64,000 bases of DNA, taken from Magnetococcales bacterium (GTDB taxonomy: Bacteria; Pseudomonadota; Magnetococcia; Magnetococcales; Magnetaquicoccaceae). The stretch is from positions 1 to 64,000 of the forward strand of contig JAANAU010000004.1 in assembly GCA_011089965.1 (NCBI GenBank), written 5' to 3'. The notes under the pieces were generated by a model, which had not been told where the DNA came from, did not search any database, and saw nothing but the letters and a program-made list of their open reading frames with translations. Below, in pieces: positions 19,857 through 30,035 of the stretch (the first letter of the stretch is position 1; every line of letters starts with the position of its first letter). The position numbers and the translations under genes were made by a program.

Positions 19857-20120
19857 TCAACGGGCCGCCGGAGCATTCCCTTCGCCAACCGGCGTCCGGC
19901 GCAGCACGCCGGCCTCGACCAACTTGTCAATCACCTGCTGGCTCATGCCGAAAGAGCGCAGAAATCCATCCACCGGCATGATCAAACGGGAACGGGTCTC
20001 CAACTTGGGATTGTTTTTGTCTGGGCTGTTGGGATCCAACGTAGCCAGATCAATACGAACGATATTGCCAGTCACGACAATATTGCCAAAGGTATCACAA
20101 TAGCTTTCCTGGACACTCAT
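19857..20120 (-). CDS. Small conserved-looking protein upstream of giant adhesin (87 aa)
   Basis: An 87-aa protein with no signal peptide or membrane segment. It contains an FGNIVVTGNIVRIDL strand, a basic RLIMPVDGFLRSFGM stretch and a C-terminal helix QVIDKLVEAGVL. The start ATG has a GGAG about 8 nt upstream. I do not recognise the family. The overall pattern (short, beta strand, then a Pro-containing helix start) is loosely like DUF3467 proteins, but I would not assign it. It is the only gene before the giant adhesin and probably shares its transcript, so a regulatory or secretion-accessory role is possible. Confidence 0.7.
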   Translation of the reverse strand: MSVQESYCDTFGNIVVTGNIVRIDLATLDPNSPDKNNPKLETRSRLIMPVDGFLRSFGMSQQVIDKLVEAGVLRRTPVGEGNAPAAR

Positions 20121-20362
20121 GCATGGGACTCCAATTCAATGTAAATACAAACCAACCGATCCATCACAGACCGGGGACGTGAACTCCACCACCATTCCGG
20201 ACAAACCTGTGGATTAGTATATATCCTGCTCATTCTGAATAAAAATGTCAAGAATTTCTTCGGATCACGAAAACGAGACGCACCTGTCTGCCACGATATT
20301 CAGATCGTCAGGTGCACCAAAAGATCCAGGGGAAACAGAAACAGGCGGGAAAAAAAAGCCGG
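20121..20362. other. Intergenic region upstream of the 87-aa gene
   Basis: No gene seen. It is AT-rich near 20215-20260, where the minus strand carries a TTGACA (20246-20251) and, further on, TATACT near 20222-20227. Their spacing of about 24 nt is too long for a standard sigma-70 pair, so a promoter here is only suggested. It should hold the promoter of the 87-aa gene and adhesin transcript and the 3' end of the hemerythrin gene. Confidence 0.4.
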
Positions 20363-20803
20363 TCAAACTTCGTGGGACGTGGGAGCGTGTTCCTGTAGAT
20401 AGAGACACAACTCCCGATCCACTTCGGCAATGTGATGGGTCAACCAGTCGTGCAAAAAGACCGCAACCTCTCCGGCAATGGCATTCGCCTCGTCCACGCT
20501 CTTGGCCTGTACAAAACGACCGCGCAACAAGGCCACATCCTGCCCCAGAACGCGATGCTCATGCACATGGGCCTCGATGCCTGGAAAACCGCTCCGGCGC
20601 ATCAATTGCTCTTCATGGGCGAAATGGGTGGCTGCATATCCGTTCAGACCCAGAAACACGGTCTCCAGATCGTAACACTCCGCCTCCTGCTGCTGTGAGG
20701 TGAGCAGTTCGTGATACATGGCAAAAATCAATTCGTGCTGCGTGTCTATCGAAGGACAACCGAGTTGGAACTCTTCAGGCATGAAACTCCGCTGTGCCAT
20801 CAT
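20363..20803 (-). CDS. Bacteriohemerythrin
   Basis: A soluble O2-binding di-iron protein of about 146 aa, the usual length for the family. All ligand motifs are visible: DTQH, the HxxxE pair in THFAHEE, HxxxH in AHVHEH, and HxxxxD in HHIAEVD. The frame is open further upstream (to 20875), but the ATG at 20803 follows AAGGAG at a spacing of 9 nt and gives the normal N-terminus, so I chose it. It probably stores or delivers O2 or protects oxygen-sensitive enzymes such as the ferredoxin oxidoreductases nearby. A second hemerythrin is at 60492. Confidence 0.9.
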   Translation of the reverse strand: MMAQRSFMPEEFQLGCPSIDTQHELIFAMYHELLTSQQQEAECYDLETVFLGLNGYAATHFAHEEQLMRRSGFPGIEAHVHEHRVLGQDVALLRGRFVQAKSVDEANAIAGEVAVFLHDWLTHHIAEVDRELCLYLQEHAPTSHEV

Positions 20804-20896
20804 CTCCTGGGTCTCCTTCCGCACACCATCTGCAAAACGAATTGGGGCCATGAAGCGCCAGTATAGCGCATTCATGGCCCCTGTTCAACCGTCAGA

Positions 20897-23119
20897 TCAA
20901 CCGATGATGGCGTTCAGGGTCGGACTCGGACGTTGCACCTTGGCAACCTTGACCGGATCCGGATGATAATAACCACCCACATCCATGGGAGACCCCTGAC
21001 CAATCTTCAGCTCTTCCTGGATCTGGGCATCCTTGCTCTCGATCTGTGCCGAGATGGAAGCAAAATGCTGCTTGAGATCCTGATCCTCGTTCTGCTCGGC
21101 CAAGGCACGCGCCCACTGCCTGGCGATGTAGTAATGGCTGCCTCGGTTGTCCAACTCGCCGACGGCGCGACCCGGTGACATGTTGTTGTCCAACAGCATG
21201 CCAATCGCCTGATCCAAAGTCTTGGCCAATACCAATGCCTTGGGATTGTTGCAGGTGTGGCCCAGATGCTCCAGAGAGGCCCCAAAGGCGGAAAACTCAC
21301 CCAACGAGTCCCAACGCAGATGCCCCTCTTCCACGAACTGTTGCACATGCTTGGGTGCAGAACCGCCAGCACCGGTCTCGAACAATCCACCTCCCTGCAT
21401 CAAGGGCACGATGGAGAGCATCTTGGCACTGGTACCCAACTCCAGAATCGGGAACAGGTCGGTCAAATAGTCACGCAACACGTTCCCGGTCACGGAAATC
21501 GTATCCTGACCATCCTTCATCCGTTGCAAGGAGAGGTTGGCTGCATCCTCTGGCGGCAAAATGCGGATATCCAGACCACTGGTATCGTGATCTTTCAGGT
21601 ACACCTCGGCCTTGGCAATCAACTGGGCATCGTGGGGACGGGCCTGGTTGAGCCAGAAAACCGCTGGTGCGCCACTCAAACGAGAGCGGGTCACGGCCAG
21701 CTTGACCCAGTCCTGAATCGCGGCATCCGTGGTCTGGCACATGCGCCAGATGTCACCGGTTTCAACCGTATGGGACATCAGGATCGTACCCGCTGCATCC
21801 ACCACCCGGATCACGCCGTTGCCCGGTGCCTTGAAGGTATTGTTGTGGGAACCATACTCTTCCGCCTTCTGGGCCATCAGACCGACATTCGGCACGCTGC
21901 CCATGGTGGCGGGGTTGAAAGCCCCATGCTGCTTGCAGAAATTGACCGTGGCATCATACACCCCGGCATACGAACGATCCGGAATCACCGCCTTGGTGTC
22001 ATTGGCCTTGCCATCCGGTCCCCATCCCTTGCCACCGTTGCGAATCATGGCCGGCATGGAGGCATCGATGATGATGTCGCTGGGCACATGCAGGTTGGTG
22101 ATGCCCCGATCCGAATCCACCATGTAGAGCGCCGGACGACTGGCATAACAGGCCTGAATATCGGCCTCGATCTCCTGACGCTGACCATCCGGAAGCGTGG
22201 CAATCTTGGCCAACACATCGCCAAAACCGTTATTGGGATCCACACCCAGTTCGGCAAACAGCCCCCCATGCTTGTCAAACAAATCCTTGAAGAACACCGT
22301 CACGGCATGTCCAAACATGATCGGGTCCGAGACCTTCATCATGGTGGCCTTCAGGTGCAAAGAAAACAGCACCCCCTGCTGTTTGGCATCCTCGATCTGC
22401 TCTGCCAGAAAGACTCGCAACGCCTGCACGCTCATGAAGGTGGCATCGATGACATCCCCTTTTTTCAGAGGAACTTTCTCCTTCAAGAGCTTGACCGTAC
22501 CATCACCTGCCACGAACTCGATCCGGGCCGCACCCACCGAAGCGTCACCCACAGTCACAGACTGCTCATTGCCAAAAAAATCCCCCCCCTGCATGGAGAC
22601 GACATGGGTCTTGGAATCCTTGCTCCAGGCACCCATTTTATGAGGATTTTTCTGCGCATACGCCTTGACGGAGAGCGGTGCGCGCCGGTCGGAGTTGCCT
22701 TCCCGCAACACCGGATTGACCGCACTCCCTTTGACCTTGTCATACCGGGCCTTGGCCTCACGCTCCTCATCGGTTTGCGGATCCTCGGGATAATCGGGCA
22801 GGGCATAACCCTGGGATTGCAACTCTTTGATGGCCGCCTTCAACTGCGGAACCGAGGCGCTGATATTGGGCAGTTTGATGACATTGGCTTCCGGAGTCTT
22901 GACCAGTTCTCCCAATTCGGCCAGATCATCCGCCTGCTGTTGGGCCGGAGTCAACTTTTCCGGGAAACTGGAGATGATACGACCGGCCAGAGAGATATCC
23001 CTGGTTCCGATGGTAATCCCGGCAACACGGGTAAAGGACTGGAGAATCGGCAGGAAAGAGCCGCTTGCCAGCTCTGGCGCTTCATCGACCTTGGTGTAGA
23101 TGATATCCGGTTGTGACAT
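20897..23119 (-). CDS. icd: NADP-dependent isocitrate dehydrogenase, monomeric type
   Basis: A 740-aa protein of the large monomeric IDH class, quite unlike the dimeric enzyme of about 420 aa. It interconverts isocitrate and 2-oxoglutarate using NADP and works in either TCA direction. The N-terminus [14 protein letters not shown] and the segments [20 protein letters not shown] and [14 protein letters not shown] are typical. The ATG at 23119 has AGGAG upstream; the frame is open for a further 57 codons, but that part looks non-coding. It follows the pyrophosphatase gene on the same strand at a gap of 190 bp and fits the reductive-TCA setting as the carboxylating IDH. Confidence 0.95.
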   Translation of the reverse strand: MSQPDIIYTKVDEAPELASGSFLPILQSFTRVAGITIGTRDISLAGRIISSFPEKLTPAQQQADDLAELGELVKTPEANVIKLPNISASVPQLKAAIKELQSQGYALPDYPEDPQTDEEREAKARYDKVKGSAVNPVLREGNSDRRAPLSVKAYAQKNPHKMGAWSKDSKTHVVSMQGGDFFGNEQSVTVGDASVGAARIEFVAGDGTVKLLKEKVPLKKGDVIDATFMSVQALRVFLAEQIEDAKQQGVLFSLHLKATMMKVSDPIMFGHAVTVFFKDLFDKHGGLFAELGVDPNNGFGDVLAKIATLPDGQRQEIEADIQACYASRPALYMVDSDRGITNLHVPSDIIIDASMPAMIRNGGKGWGPDGKANDTKAVIPDRSYAGVYDATVNFCKQHGAFNPATMGSVPNVGLMAQKAEEYGSHNNTFKAPGNGVIRVVDAAGTILMSHTVETGDIWRMCQTTDAAIQDWVKLAVTRSRLSGAPAVFWLNQARPHDAQLIAKAEVYLKDHDTSGLDIRILPPEDAANLSLQRMKDGQDTISVTGNVLRDYLTDLFPILELGTSAKMLSIVPLMQGGGLFETGAGGSAPKHVQQFVEEGHLRWDSLGEFSAFGASLEHLGHTCNNPKALVLAKTLDQAIGMLLDNNMSPGRAVGELDNRGSHYYIARQWARALAEQNEDQDLKQHFASISAQIESKDAQIQEELKIGQGSPMDVGGYYHPDPVKVAKVQRPSPTLNAIIG

Positions 23120-23209
23120 CGTTCTGTGTACTCCTGAAGTGAAGAGTTTGTATGCGGTAGGATCGACAACCGGTCTGCCATGCATCCGCAGCTTCCGGCT
23201 GTCAAGCGT

Positions 23210-23242
23210 CACCATGCCGCGTCCCCCCGACCCGGTATGGTG
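23210..23242 (-). other. Hairpin between hppA and icd
   Basis: CACCATGCC (23210-23218) pairs with GGTATGGTG (23234-23242), nine pairs with one wobble. There is no T-run, so the role is unclear; possibly transcript processing or weak termination between the two genes. Confidence 0.3.
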
Positions 23243-23309
23243 GCGTGCTTGAATCGGTTGCCGGTCCAGTGGGAGAAAAAGGACCGACAACCGAGGAGGG
23301 GAAACAGAA

Positions 23310-25343
23310 TCAGACGATCAGAGCCACGATCAACAAGGCCACAATATTGGTGATCTTGATCATCGGGTTGACAGCCGGTCCAGCCGTATCTTTGTAGGGG
23401 TCGCCCACCGTGTCACCGGTAACCGACGCCTTGTGGGCATCAGAACCCTTGCCACCGTGATTGCCCATCTCAATGTACTTCTTGGCATTGTCCCAGGCGC
23501 CACCACCGGTGGTCATGGAGATGGCCACGAAGATGCCGGTAATGATCGTACCCATGAGCACGCCACCCAAAGCCTGCGGACCAAGTGCAAAACCCACCAG
23601 CACCGGACCCAGCACCGGCAACAGTGACGGTACGATCATTTCAGAGATGGCGGCCTTGGTCAGCATATCCACCGCCTTGGAGTAGTCCGGCTTGGCCGTG
23701 CCTTCCATGATGCCCGGAATTTCACGGAACTGACGACGGACTTCGATCACCACGCTGCCGGCAGCGCGACCCACAGCCTCCATGCCCATGGCGGCAAAGA
23801 GATAGGGCATCAAACCACCGAGGAACAGACCCACGATCACCATATGATCCGACAGGCTGAAGGTTATGCCATGCACGAACTTCTCCAGTTCATGGGTGTA
23901 GTCGGCAAACAGCACCAGAGCAGCCAGACCGGCAGAGCCGATGGCATACCCTTTGGTCACGGCCTTGGTGGTGTTGCCAACGGCATCCAGAGGATCGGTG
24001 ATATCCCGGATCTCGGACGGGAGTTCAGCCATTTCCGCGATACCACCGGCGTTATCGGTGATCGGGCCATAGGCGTCCAGAGCCACGATGATACCGGTCA
24101 TGGAGAGCATGGAGGTGGCGGACACGGCAATGCCGTACAGTCCGGCCAACTCATAGGAAGCCACGATGCTGGCGCACACGGCAAGCACCGGAGCGGCAGT
24201 GGCCTTCATCGAGACAGCCAATCCGGCGATGACATTGGTACCGTGGCCGGTTTCAGAGGCTTTGGCAATGTCCTGGACAGGTTGATACTCGGTCGCGGTA
24301 TAGTATTCCGTGATCATCACCATGGCAGCGGTCAAGGCCAGACCGATCAGAGCTGTGGTATAAAGAGCAGCCACACTGTACATGCCGTTGCCACCCATGA
24401 TCCACTTGGTGATCGGCAGATAGACCACCGCAGCAATGCCGCCCGAAACGATCAGACCACGATAGAGCGCAGTCATGATCTTTTTGCCCGGCAGATACTT
24501 GACAAAATAGACCCCGGCAATGGAGGCGATGATCGAAAAGCCACCCAGAACCAACGGATAGATCACGGCATTGCCGAACTTCGGCATCACCAGAGCGCCC
24601 AACAGCATGGTGGCAACCACGGTCACCACATAGGTCTCGAACAGGTCAGCGGCCATGCCAGCGCAGTCGCCCACATTGTCGCCCACGTTGTCCGCGATCA
24701 CAGCCGGGTTGCGCGGGTCATCTTCAGGAATACCGGCTTCCACCTTGCCCACCAGGTCCGCACCCACATCTGCGCCCTTGGTAAAGATGCCACCACCCAG
24801 ACGGGCAAAGATCGAAATCAACGAACCACCAAAGGCCACACCCACCAGAGGTTTCATCACCTGGGCCATGGTCGTGGCGCCAGCAGCCTTGTACAGAACC
24901 AAAAAGAAGATGGCCACACCCAGCAGCCCCAAACCCACCACCAGCATGCCGGTGATGGCACCACCCCGGAAAGCCACTTGCAGGGCTGCATCCAGACCCT
25001 TTCTGGCGGCCTCGGCAGTACGCACGTTGGCTTTCACCGAAATGCCCATGCCAATGAAACCGGACATACCCGACAGCACTGCGCCCACCACAAATCCAAT
25101 GGCCGTACTCAGATCCAGGAACATGGCCATGAGCATGAACAACACACCACCCACATACCCAATGGTGGTATATTGACGCTTCATGTAGGCACGCGCGCCC
25201 TCTTCCACCGCCCCCGAGATCTCCTGCATCCGCTCGTTTCCGGCTGGCAGACCCAAAATCCAGGTTCGGGTGATCCACCCGTACACCACTGCGCCGATTC
25301 CGCACAGGATGCTGAAATACAACGCTCCCATCGATATTTCCAT
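23310..25343 (-). CDS. hppA: Membrane proton-pumping pyrophosphatase, K+-independent type
   Basis: A 677-aa polytopic integral membrane protein that couples PPi hydrolysis to H+ pumping. Substrate-binding motifs are present: [30 protein letters not shown] and [16 protein letters not shown]. The segment [11 protein letters not shown] has Lys at the position that, in this family, marks the K+-independent class; K+-dependent enzymes have Ala there. It would recover energy from PPi released by biosynthesis, useful in an autotroph. It lies 120 bp downstream of adk and upstream of icd on the same strand. Confidence 0.95.
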   Translation of the reverse strand: MEISMGALYFSILCGIGAVVYGWITRTWILGLPAGNERMQEISGAVEEGARAYMKRQYTTIGYVGGVLFMLMAMFLDLSTAIGFVVGAVLSGMSGFIGMGISVKANVRTAEAARKGLDAALQVAFRGGAITGMLVVGLGLLGVAIFFLVLYKAAGATTMAQVMKPLVGVAFGGSLISIFARLGGGIFTKGADVGADLVGKVEAGIPEDDPRNPAVIADNVGDNVGDCAGMAADLFETYVVTVVATMLLGALVMPKFGNAVIYPLVLGGFSIIASIAGVYFVKYLPGKKIMTALYRGLIVSGGIAAVVYLPITKWIMGGNGMYSVAALYTTALIGLALTAAMVMITEYYTATEYQPVQDIAKASETGHGTNVIAGLAVSMKATAAPVLAVCASIVASYELAGLYGIAVSATSMLSMTGIIVALDAYGPITDNAGGIAEMAELPSEIRDITDPLDAVGNTTKAVTKGYAIGSAGLAALVLFADYTHELEKFVHGITFSLSDHMVIVGLFLGGLMPYLFAAMGMEAVGRAAGSVVIEVRRQFREIPGIMEGTAKPDYSKAVDMLTKAAISEMIVPSLLPVLGPVLVGFALGPQALGGVLMGTIITGIFVAISMTTGGGAWDNAKKYIEMGNHGGKGSDAHKASVTGDTVGDPYKDTAGPAVNPMIKITNIVALLIVALIV

Positions 25344-25463
25344 CGCCTCTTAACCCCTTCCTTATCTAGATTGTTTATCAACCGCCCAGGCGGTTCCTGG
25401 TTGTTTTATCTTGCCCGCGCCCTTCCATCACAATAACGACAGAACCGGCCCGATTATTGCATA

Positions 25464-26105
25464 CTAACCGATAATGGTGCACAGAGCGTCAAAGACCAAC
25501 TCCATGTCCTGCATGCCATCGACGCTTTTGACACCGCCTTGGCCACGATAGTAATCCAGCACCGGGGCAGTTTGGCCATGATAGACCGTCAAACGGTTAC
25601 GCACGGTCTCTTCGGTATCGTCGGCGCGCAGCACCAGGGAACCGCCACACTTGTCACAGACCCCTTCCGTGGCCGGTGCCTTGTGCTCAATGTGATACCC
25701 TTCACCGCACTTGCCACAGGTGCGACGACCGGTGATGCGTGACACCAGCGCCTCATCGTCTGCCGTGATGTCGATGATGTGGTCGATCTTCAGGCCCCGC
25801 TCCTGCAACATGGCATCCAGGGCTTGCGCCTGTCCGACCGTGCGGGGAAAACCGTCGAGAATGAAACCATTGGCACAATCAGACTCGCCAATGCGATCAC
25901 CAATGATGCCTACCACAATCGCATCGGTCACCAGACCGCCGCTCTCCATGGCGGCCTTGGCCTGCAATCCGACCGGTGTCCCGGCCTTGACCGCTGCCCG
26001 CAACATGTCCCCGGTGGAGAGTTGCGGAATGCCGTATTTCTCGGCAATGCGACGCGCCTGCGTACCCTTGCCGGCACCAGGCGGACCCATGAAAATCAAG
26101 TTCAT
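25464..26105 (-). CDS. adk: Adenylate kinase
   Basis: A 213-aa long-form adenylate kinase (ATP + AMP to 2 ADP). It shows the P-loop GPPGAGKGT, the NMP-binding STGDMLR and DGFPRT, and a LID domain with a Cys4 zinc site (CGKC and CDKC), a variant seen in some bacteria. AAGGAG precedes the ATG. It stands alone, with 168 bp of AT-rich DNA upstream that should hold its promoter. AMP and PPi metabolism link it functionally to the neighbouring pyrophosphatase. Confidence 0.96.
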   Translation of the reverse strand: MNLIFMGPPGAGKGTQARRIAEKYGIPQLSTGDMLRAAVKAGTPVGLQAKAAMESGGLVTDAIVVGIIGDRIGESDCANGFILDGFPRTVGQAQALDAMLQERGLKIDHIIDITADDEALVSRITGRRTCGKCGEGYHIEHKAPATEGVCDKCGGSLVLRADDTEETVRNRLTVYHGQTAPVLDYYRGQGGVKSVDGMQDMELVFDALCTIIG

Positions 26106-26273
26106 GCGTGACTCCTTGCACTAGAGATGACAACCAAAACCAAACCAAAGAACAGAGTTCGTTTATAAATATTTTTTTGTATATCAAAAGCAAATTAATC
26201 CGTAAACATTTTAAACCATTCGCAGCCGTTTGTCATACCCTAAAATCGCATCGACATAAAAAATCCCCAAACA

Positions 26274-26558
26274 TCACCGCTCCACCAGACAACGCCAAAG
26301 CTGTTCGTCCACATCCGCAGGAACCGGTTTGATCTGGGCCATCCAATCCAGAAGATCTGCATCCGGATACTCCAGCAACCGCTCAAAACGGTGACACTGC
26401 GCATCATCCAATTGGTTCAGTTCACGCACCAGAAAACCGTACAACATCTGCTCCACTTCCGCCATGGAACGCCGCGTGGCCCGATACAACACCCGCCGCT
26501 GCGCCGCTGTCGCAGGAGTCGGAATCTCCCCTTCCCACATGCCCCACTCACTCCCCAT
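26274..26558 (-). CDS. sdhE: SdhE-like FAD assembly factor (altered RGxxE motif)
   Basis: A 94-aa protein matching the SdhE/YgfY family in its C-terminal two thirds: RRVLYRATRR, a helix with LYGFL, FERLLEYPDADLLDWM. SdhE proteins promote covalent flavinylation of succinate dehydrogenase/fumarate reductase flavoproteins through an RGxxE motif. Here the matching segment reads RRSMAE, so the conserved Gly is Ser. The ATG at 26558 lies inside the 3' end of the pentapeptide-repeat gene (11-nt overlap), so translation is probably coupled. The flavoprotein encoded at 32148 lacks the usual His for covalent FAD, which may explain the drift. Confidence 0.75.
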   Translation of the reverse strand: MGSEWGMWEGEIPTPATAAQRRVLYRATRRSMAEVEQMLYGFLVRELNQLDDAQCHRFERLLEYPDADLLDWMAQIKPVPADVDEQLWRCLVER

Positions 26559-27186
26559 CAAACACCAACAACTCCCTGGCCCAATCCCGACCCGTAAGCG
26601 CTTCACCCCCCCAGGGCGGTTTGCCATAGAACATGGCATCATCCGTACACACCTGCCTGTAATCCGCGTGATGGAAATTGGTCTTGCGAAAATCCACGCC
26701 GCGCAGATCACACTGGTGAAAACAGGTCTCTTCCAACGACGTCTCACGCAACTGGGCCTGGGCCAAATTGGCTCCGGTCAGATCAGCCCGATCCAGATTG
26801 CTCTCCAAAATCTGCGCCTGAACAAACACCCCATGCCGGGCATTGACACCCGCCATCTGACAAATGAAAAACGACGCCTCCCGCGCCTCCACCCGCTCCA
26901 GCAGACAATCGATCAACTCCACCTTTTGCAAAAAGGCATGATCCAGCCTGGCCTGACGAAAATCCGCACGCACAAAACGGGTCTCCACAATATGCGCGCC
27001 GCTCAGATCGCAACCGGCAAAATTGACATCGATCCACTCCCCACCCGAAAGGTTGGCTCCGGACAGATTCATGCCCGACAGATCCACACCTTCCACCAGG
27101 AAATACATCATGTCCGCATCCGCCAGAGAGTCTCCCCCACCAGCGCACGCTTGCATGAGTGCCGTCTTGTCACGATAGGTTTGCAT
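26548..27186 (-). CDS. Pentapeptide-repeat protein
   Basis: A 212-aa cytoplasmic protein built largely of A(D/N)LxX-type pentapeptide repeats, for example VDLSG, MNLSG, ANLSG, CDLSG, ADFRQ, ADLTG, ANLAQ and VDFRK. These form a right-handed quadrilateral beta-helix. Regular repeats run from about residue 28 to 185, with a longer C-terminal tail. Pentapeptide proteins have varied or unknown functions; I see no feature pointing to gyrase protection. It overlaps sdhE by 11 nt, making a two-gene unit. Confidence 0.85.
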   Translation of the reverse strand: MQTYRDKTALMQACAGGGDSLADADMMYFLVEGVDLSGMNLSGANLSGGEWIDVNFAGCDLSGAHIVETRFVRADFRQARLDHAFLQKVELIDCLLERVEAREASFFICQMAGVNARHGVFVQAQILESNLDRADLTGANLAQAQLRETSLEETCFHQCDLRGVDFRKTNFHHADYRQVCTDDAMFYGKPPWGGEALTGRDWARELLVFDGE

Positions 27187-27320
27187 GCTGAAATTCAGAA
27201 ATTTCCCGAAAAGGTCAACCCGATCACCCGATCATCTCCCAGGATCAATGCGCAGTTTACCACACCAATCCGCATGCATCCAGGTGTAAATATGGTGACC
27301 ATTGAACATCCCAGGCCAGG

Positions 27321-27335
27321 ATCGGGCAGCCCGAT
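27321..27335. other. Short palindromic hairpin ATCGGG-CAG-CCCGAT
   Basis: A perfect 6-bp inverted repeat with a 3-nt loop, just downstream of the korB terminator and upstream of the pentapeptide-repeat gene. It may be an operator or a second stem of the terminator region. Confidence 0.35.
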
Positions 27336-27342
27336 TATACAC

Positions 27343-27366
27343 AAAAAAAAATCGGACTTTCCCGAT
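27343..27366 (-). terminator. Intrinsic terminator after korB
   Basis: On the minus strand ATCGG pairs with CCGAT around a 6-nt loop, followed directly by a run of about nine T. It begins 15 nt after the korB stop and should end the sucCD-korAB transcript. Confidence 0.75.
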
Positions 27367-27380
27367 CCCGGCAAACAGAC

Positions 27381-28259
27381 TCAGGGACGGAACTGATTGA
27401 TGATTTTGTTCTGGTCGTAATCCTTGCTGCCACCCACCAGCTTGACAATGGATGCCAGACGTTCGTCCATGGTCTCTTGCTGAACCTGGTACAACAGACC
27501 CATGGGCCGATGCCCCTCACCATCCCCACGCGCCAGATCCATGGCCTTGCCCAGATCCGTGGTATCGTGATCCGCCGGAATCTCCCGCATCAGATCCCGA
27601 TAATACTGGATGGTGTCGATATTGTTGTAGGTGACACACTGGGAGTAGATGTTGACATAAGAGAACCCCTTATGCTCCAGCGCCCCCTTGATCAGATCCG
27701 CACACACCTTGGGCTTGCCGGCAAACGCCTGGGCCACATAGGTTGCACCATAGGTCAACATGTAAAGCAACGGATTCATCGGGTCGTCCGGTCCGCCGTA
27801 TGGCGTGGTATACGCCTTCAATTCCCGACGGGAGGTGGGGGAATATTGCCCCTTGGTCAGACCATAGATGCCGTTGTCAAACAGGATGTAGGTCATGTTG
27901 ATGTTGCGACGGGCCATGTGAGGCATGTGACCGCCCCCGATGGCAAATCCATCCCCATCCCCACCAGTGACCACCACCATCTGATCCGGACGGGCCAGTT
28001 GCACTCCACTGGCCACCGCACCCGCACGACCGTGCAGGGTGTGCATCTTGTAGGACTGCATGAAATACGGAGTACGGGACGAACAACCAATCCCGGAAAC
28101 GCTCACCATATTGGTCGGATCCACACCCAGCTCGGAGACGGCACGCAAGATGGCGTTCAAAATGCCGTGATGACCGCAACCCGGACACCACACCACACTC
28201 ACGTCGGATTTGTACTCCTTGGGGGCCATTTCCTTCTTATGCAGCGCGGCAACGGACAT
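27381..28259 (-). CDS. korB: 2-oxoglutarate:ferredoxin oxidoreductase, beta subunit
   Basis: A 292-aa TPP-binding beta subunit. Typical motifs are VVWCPGCGHHGIL, SGIGCSSRTPYF, LHGRAGAVASGVQLARP and the TPP/Mg site GGDGDGFAIGGGH with NNxxY-like DNGIYGLTKGQ. With KorA it catalyses ferredoxin-dependent carboxylation of succinyl-CoA to 2-oxoglutarate, or the reverse. It shares one nucleotide with korA (TAATG), so the two subunits are translationally coupled. The substrate is assigned from the two-subunit organisation and the sucCD neighbours; other 2-oxoacids cannot be excluded. Confidence 0.93.
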   Translation of the reverse strand: MSVAALHKKEMAPKEYKSDVSVVWCPGCGHHGILNAILRAVSELGVDPTNMVSVSGIGCSSRTPYFMQSYKMHTLHGRAGAVASGVQLARPDQMVVVTGGDGDGFAIGGGHMPHMARRNINMTYILFDNGIYGLTKGQYSPTSRRELKAYTTPYGGPDDPMNPLLYMLTYGATYVAQAFAGKPKVCADLIKGALEHKGFSYVNIYSQCVTYNNIDTIQYYRDLMREIPADHDTTDLGKAMDLARGDGEGHRPMGLLYQVQQETMDERLASIVKLVGGSKDYDQNKIINQFRP

Positions 28260-29974
28260 TACAGCACCTCCTTCACTTTATTGATGATCATCACTGGATT
28301 GAAGGGCAACCCCCCACAAATGGTGTAGGAGATGGGCCGGATCGAGGTCTCGGCACGAATGAAGTGCGAAAGCTGTCCCTGGAAATTGACCTCGGGAACC
28401 AGAATCTTCTTGCAGGTGGCCGCAAACGCTTCGTACTGGGCAACCGGCATGGGCCACATCAACTTGGGATAGAACCCCTTGACCTTGATCCCCTCGGCGC
28501 GCAGACGCTCCACGGCCTCGCGCACCACACCGATGGTGCTGCCCCAAGTGATGATGCCCACATCCGCCTCGCCCTCACCGTCGATCTCAACCGGCTTGTA
28601 ACTCTCGGCCAACCCCTGGATCTTGCCAAAGCGCTTGCGTTGCATGGCCTCGTGATTGGCCGGAACCCAGGACGGCGCACCATTGGCACCATGCTCCAGG
28701 CCCGTGGCAATGTGTTCGCCACCTGGCGTACCCGGATCGGCAATCGGAGAGATCATGTCATCGGTCATGGCATAGCGGAAATACTTGCCCTGACCATCCC
28801 AACGCTTGCGATTGACAATGGTGTAGCTCTCGGGCTTGGGTGCCGGAACCGTCTGGGTGGAGAAGGCCAGCGACCCATCGGACAACAAAATGACCGGACA
28901 CTGAAACTGCTCGGCCATATTCAAGGCATCGACGGTCATATCGATGCAATCCTTCACATCTTCCACCGACAGCACGATACGCGGGGCATCCCCGTGGGTG
29001 CCGTGAATGGCCAAAAACAGATCCGACTGCTCATGCTTGGTCGGCAGACCCGTGGAAGGTCCACCACGCTGCACATCCACCACCAGAGTCGGAATCTCCC
29101 CCATGAAGGCCATGCCCAACAACTCACTCATCAAGGAGAGTCCAGGACCAGAGGTGGCGGTCATGGCCTTGCGACCAGCATACGAAGCCCCCAGCACCTG
29201 AGCCAGCGAAGCGATCTCATCTTCGGCCTGCACCAGAGTACCGGTCAACTTGGGAATGTGCGTGGCGACAAACTTGGCGATTTCCGTGGCCGGGGTGATC
29301 GGATAGGCCGAGAAGAACTCCAGACCACCCAACAAAGCACCCATACCCACAGCATCGTTGCCCGAAATGACGATCACATCCTTGGGCGTCACGGCATCGG
29401 CCACCCGCCAACTGTCGGACTTCTTCAGGGCCAGCCCCAACTCCTTGCCCTTGTCGAACGCCTTGAGATTGAAATTGAGAATTTCGTCACCCTTCTTTTT
29501 GAACTTTTTGGTCAGAACCTGCTTCAATGTCTCTTCGTTGATGTTGAAGAGGGCGGACAACGCACCCATGGCCACCATGTTCTTGGAACGGTAGGATCCC
29601 AGATCCTTGGCTGCCTGCGACATGGGCACCGGATAGCCATGCACCCCTTCCGGGATGACCGGATCAAAATCTCCGCCAGGATAGTCATACACAATGGCGG
29701 TTCCCGGGGTCAGCAGATGCTTGTTCAGCTCATACGCTTCACCATTCAGGGCACACAAAACATCGAAGGTATCGCCTTGATTGTAGACCCGGTTGGAACT
29801 GACCCGGATCTGGTACATGCAATACCCACCTTTGATTTCCGCCGGAAAGGTCTTGAAGGTGTACACCTCCAGCCCTGCCCGGGCACTGGCCGCGGCAATG
29901 AAGTCACCCGTGGAGACGACCCCCTCGCCCCCCTCCCCGGCAACCCGGATGATCAGGTCGTTTTCTTTTGACAT
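28259..29974 (-). CDS. korA: 2-oxoglutarate:ferredoxin oxidoreductase, fused gamma-alpha subunit
   Basis: A 571-aa fusion. The N-terminal gamma domain (about 1-190) begins with RVAGEGGEGVVSTGDF. The alpha domain follows from about residue 205, with SGNDAVGMGALLGG, FFSAYPITPATEIA and TSGPGLSLM; a C-terminal transketolase-type domain ends the protein. I chose the ATG at 29974, which has an AGAGGA upstream and starts right before the gamma domain; the frame stays open 20 codons further. It forms an operon with korB and follows sucD at a gap of 61 nt. Confidence 0.93.
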   Translation of the reverse strand: MSKENDLIIRVAGEGGEGVVSTGDFIAAASARAGLEVYTFKTFPAEIKGGYCMYQIRVSSNRVYNQGDTFDVLCALNGEAYELNKHLLTPGTAIVYDYPGGDFDPVIPEGVHGYPVPMSQAAKDLGSYRSKNMVAMGALSALFNINEETLKQVLTKKFKKKGDEILNFNLKAFDKGKELGLALKKSDSWRVADAVTPKDVIVISGNDAVGMGALLGGLEFFSAYPITPATEIAKFVATHIPKLTGTLVQAEDEIASLAQVLGASYAGRKAMTATSGPGLSLMSELLGMAFMGEIPTLVVDVQRGGPSTGLPTKHEQSDLFLAIHGTHGDAPRIVLSVEDVKDCIDMTVDALNMAEQFQCPVILLSDGSLAFSTQTVPAPKPESYTIVNRKRWDGQGKYFRYAMTDDMISPIADPGTPGGEHIATGLEHGANGAPSWVPANHEAMQRKRFGKIQGLAESYKPVEIDGEGEADVGIITWGSTIGVVREAVERLRAEGIKVKGFYPKLMWPMPVAQYEAFAATCKKILVPEVNFQGQLSHFIRAETSIRPISYTICGGLPFNPVMIINKVKEVL

Positions 29975-30035
29975 TGAGCGTTCCTCTTCTTGTTGAGTAA
30001 GCCGCTCCACCAAGCTGGAGCGGCGATTTTCCATC

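Noticed and set aside
21257-23116. A 619-codon plus-strand open frame
   Set aside because: Shadow of the isocitrate dehydrogenase gene; no motifs of its own.
25380-25395. AACCGCC/GGCGGTT inverted repeat considered as the adk terminator
   Set aside because: The stem is short with a 2-4 nt loop, and on the coding strand it has no T-run. Left out as unsupported.
26464-27396. A 310-codon plus-strand open frame across the pentapeptide gene
   Set aside because: Antisense to pentapeptide repeats, which give regular mirrored codons. No own ribosome site or motif.
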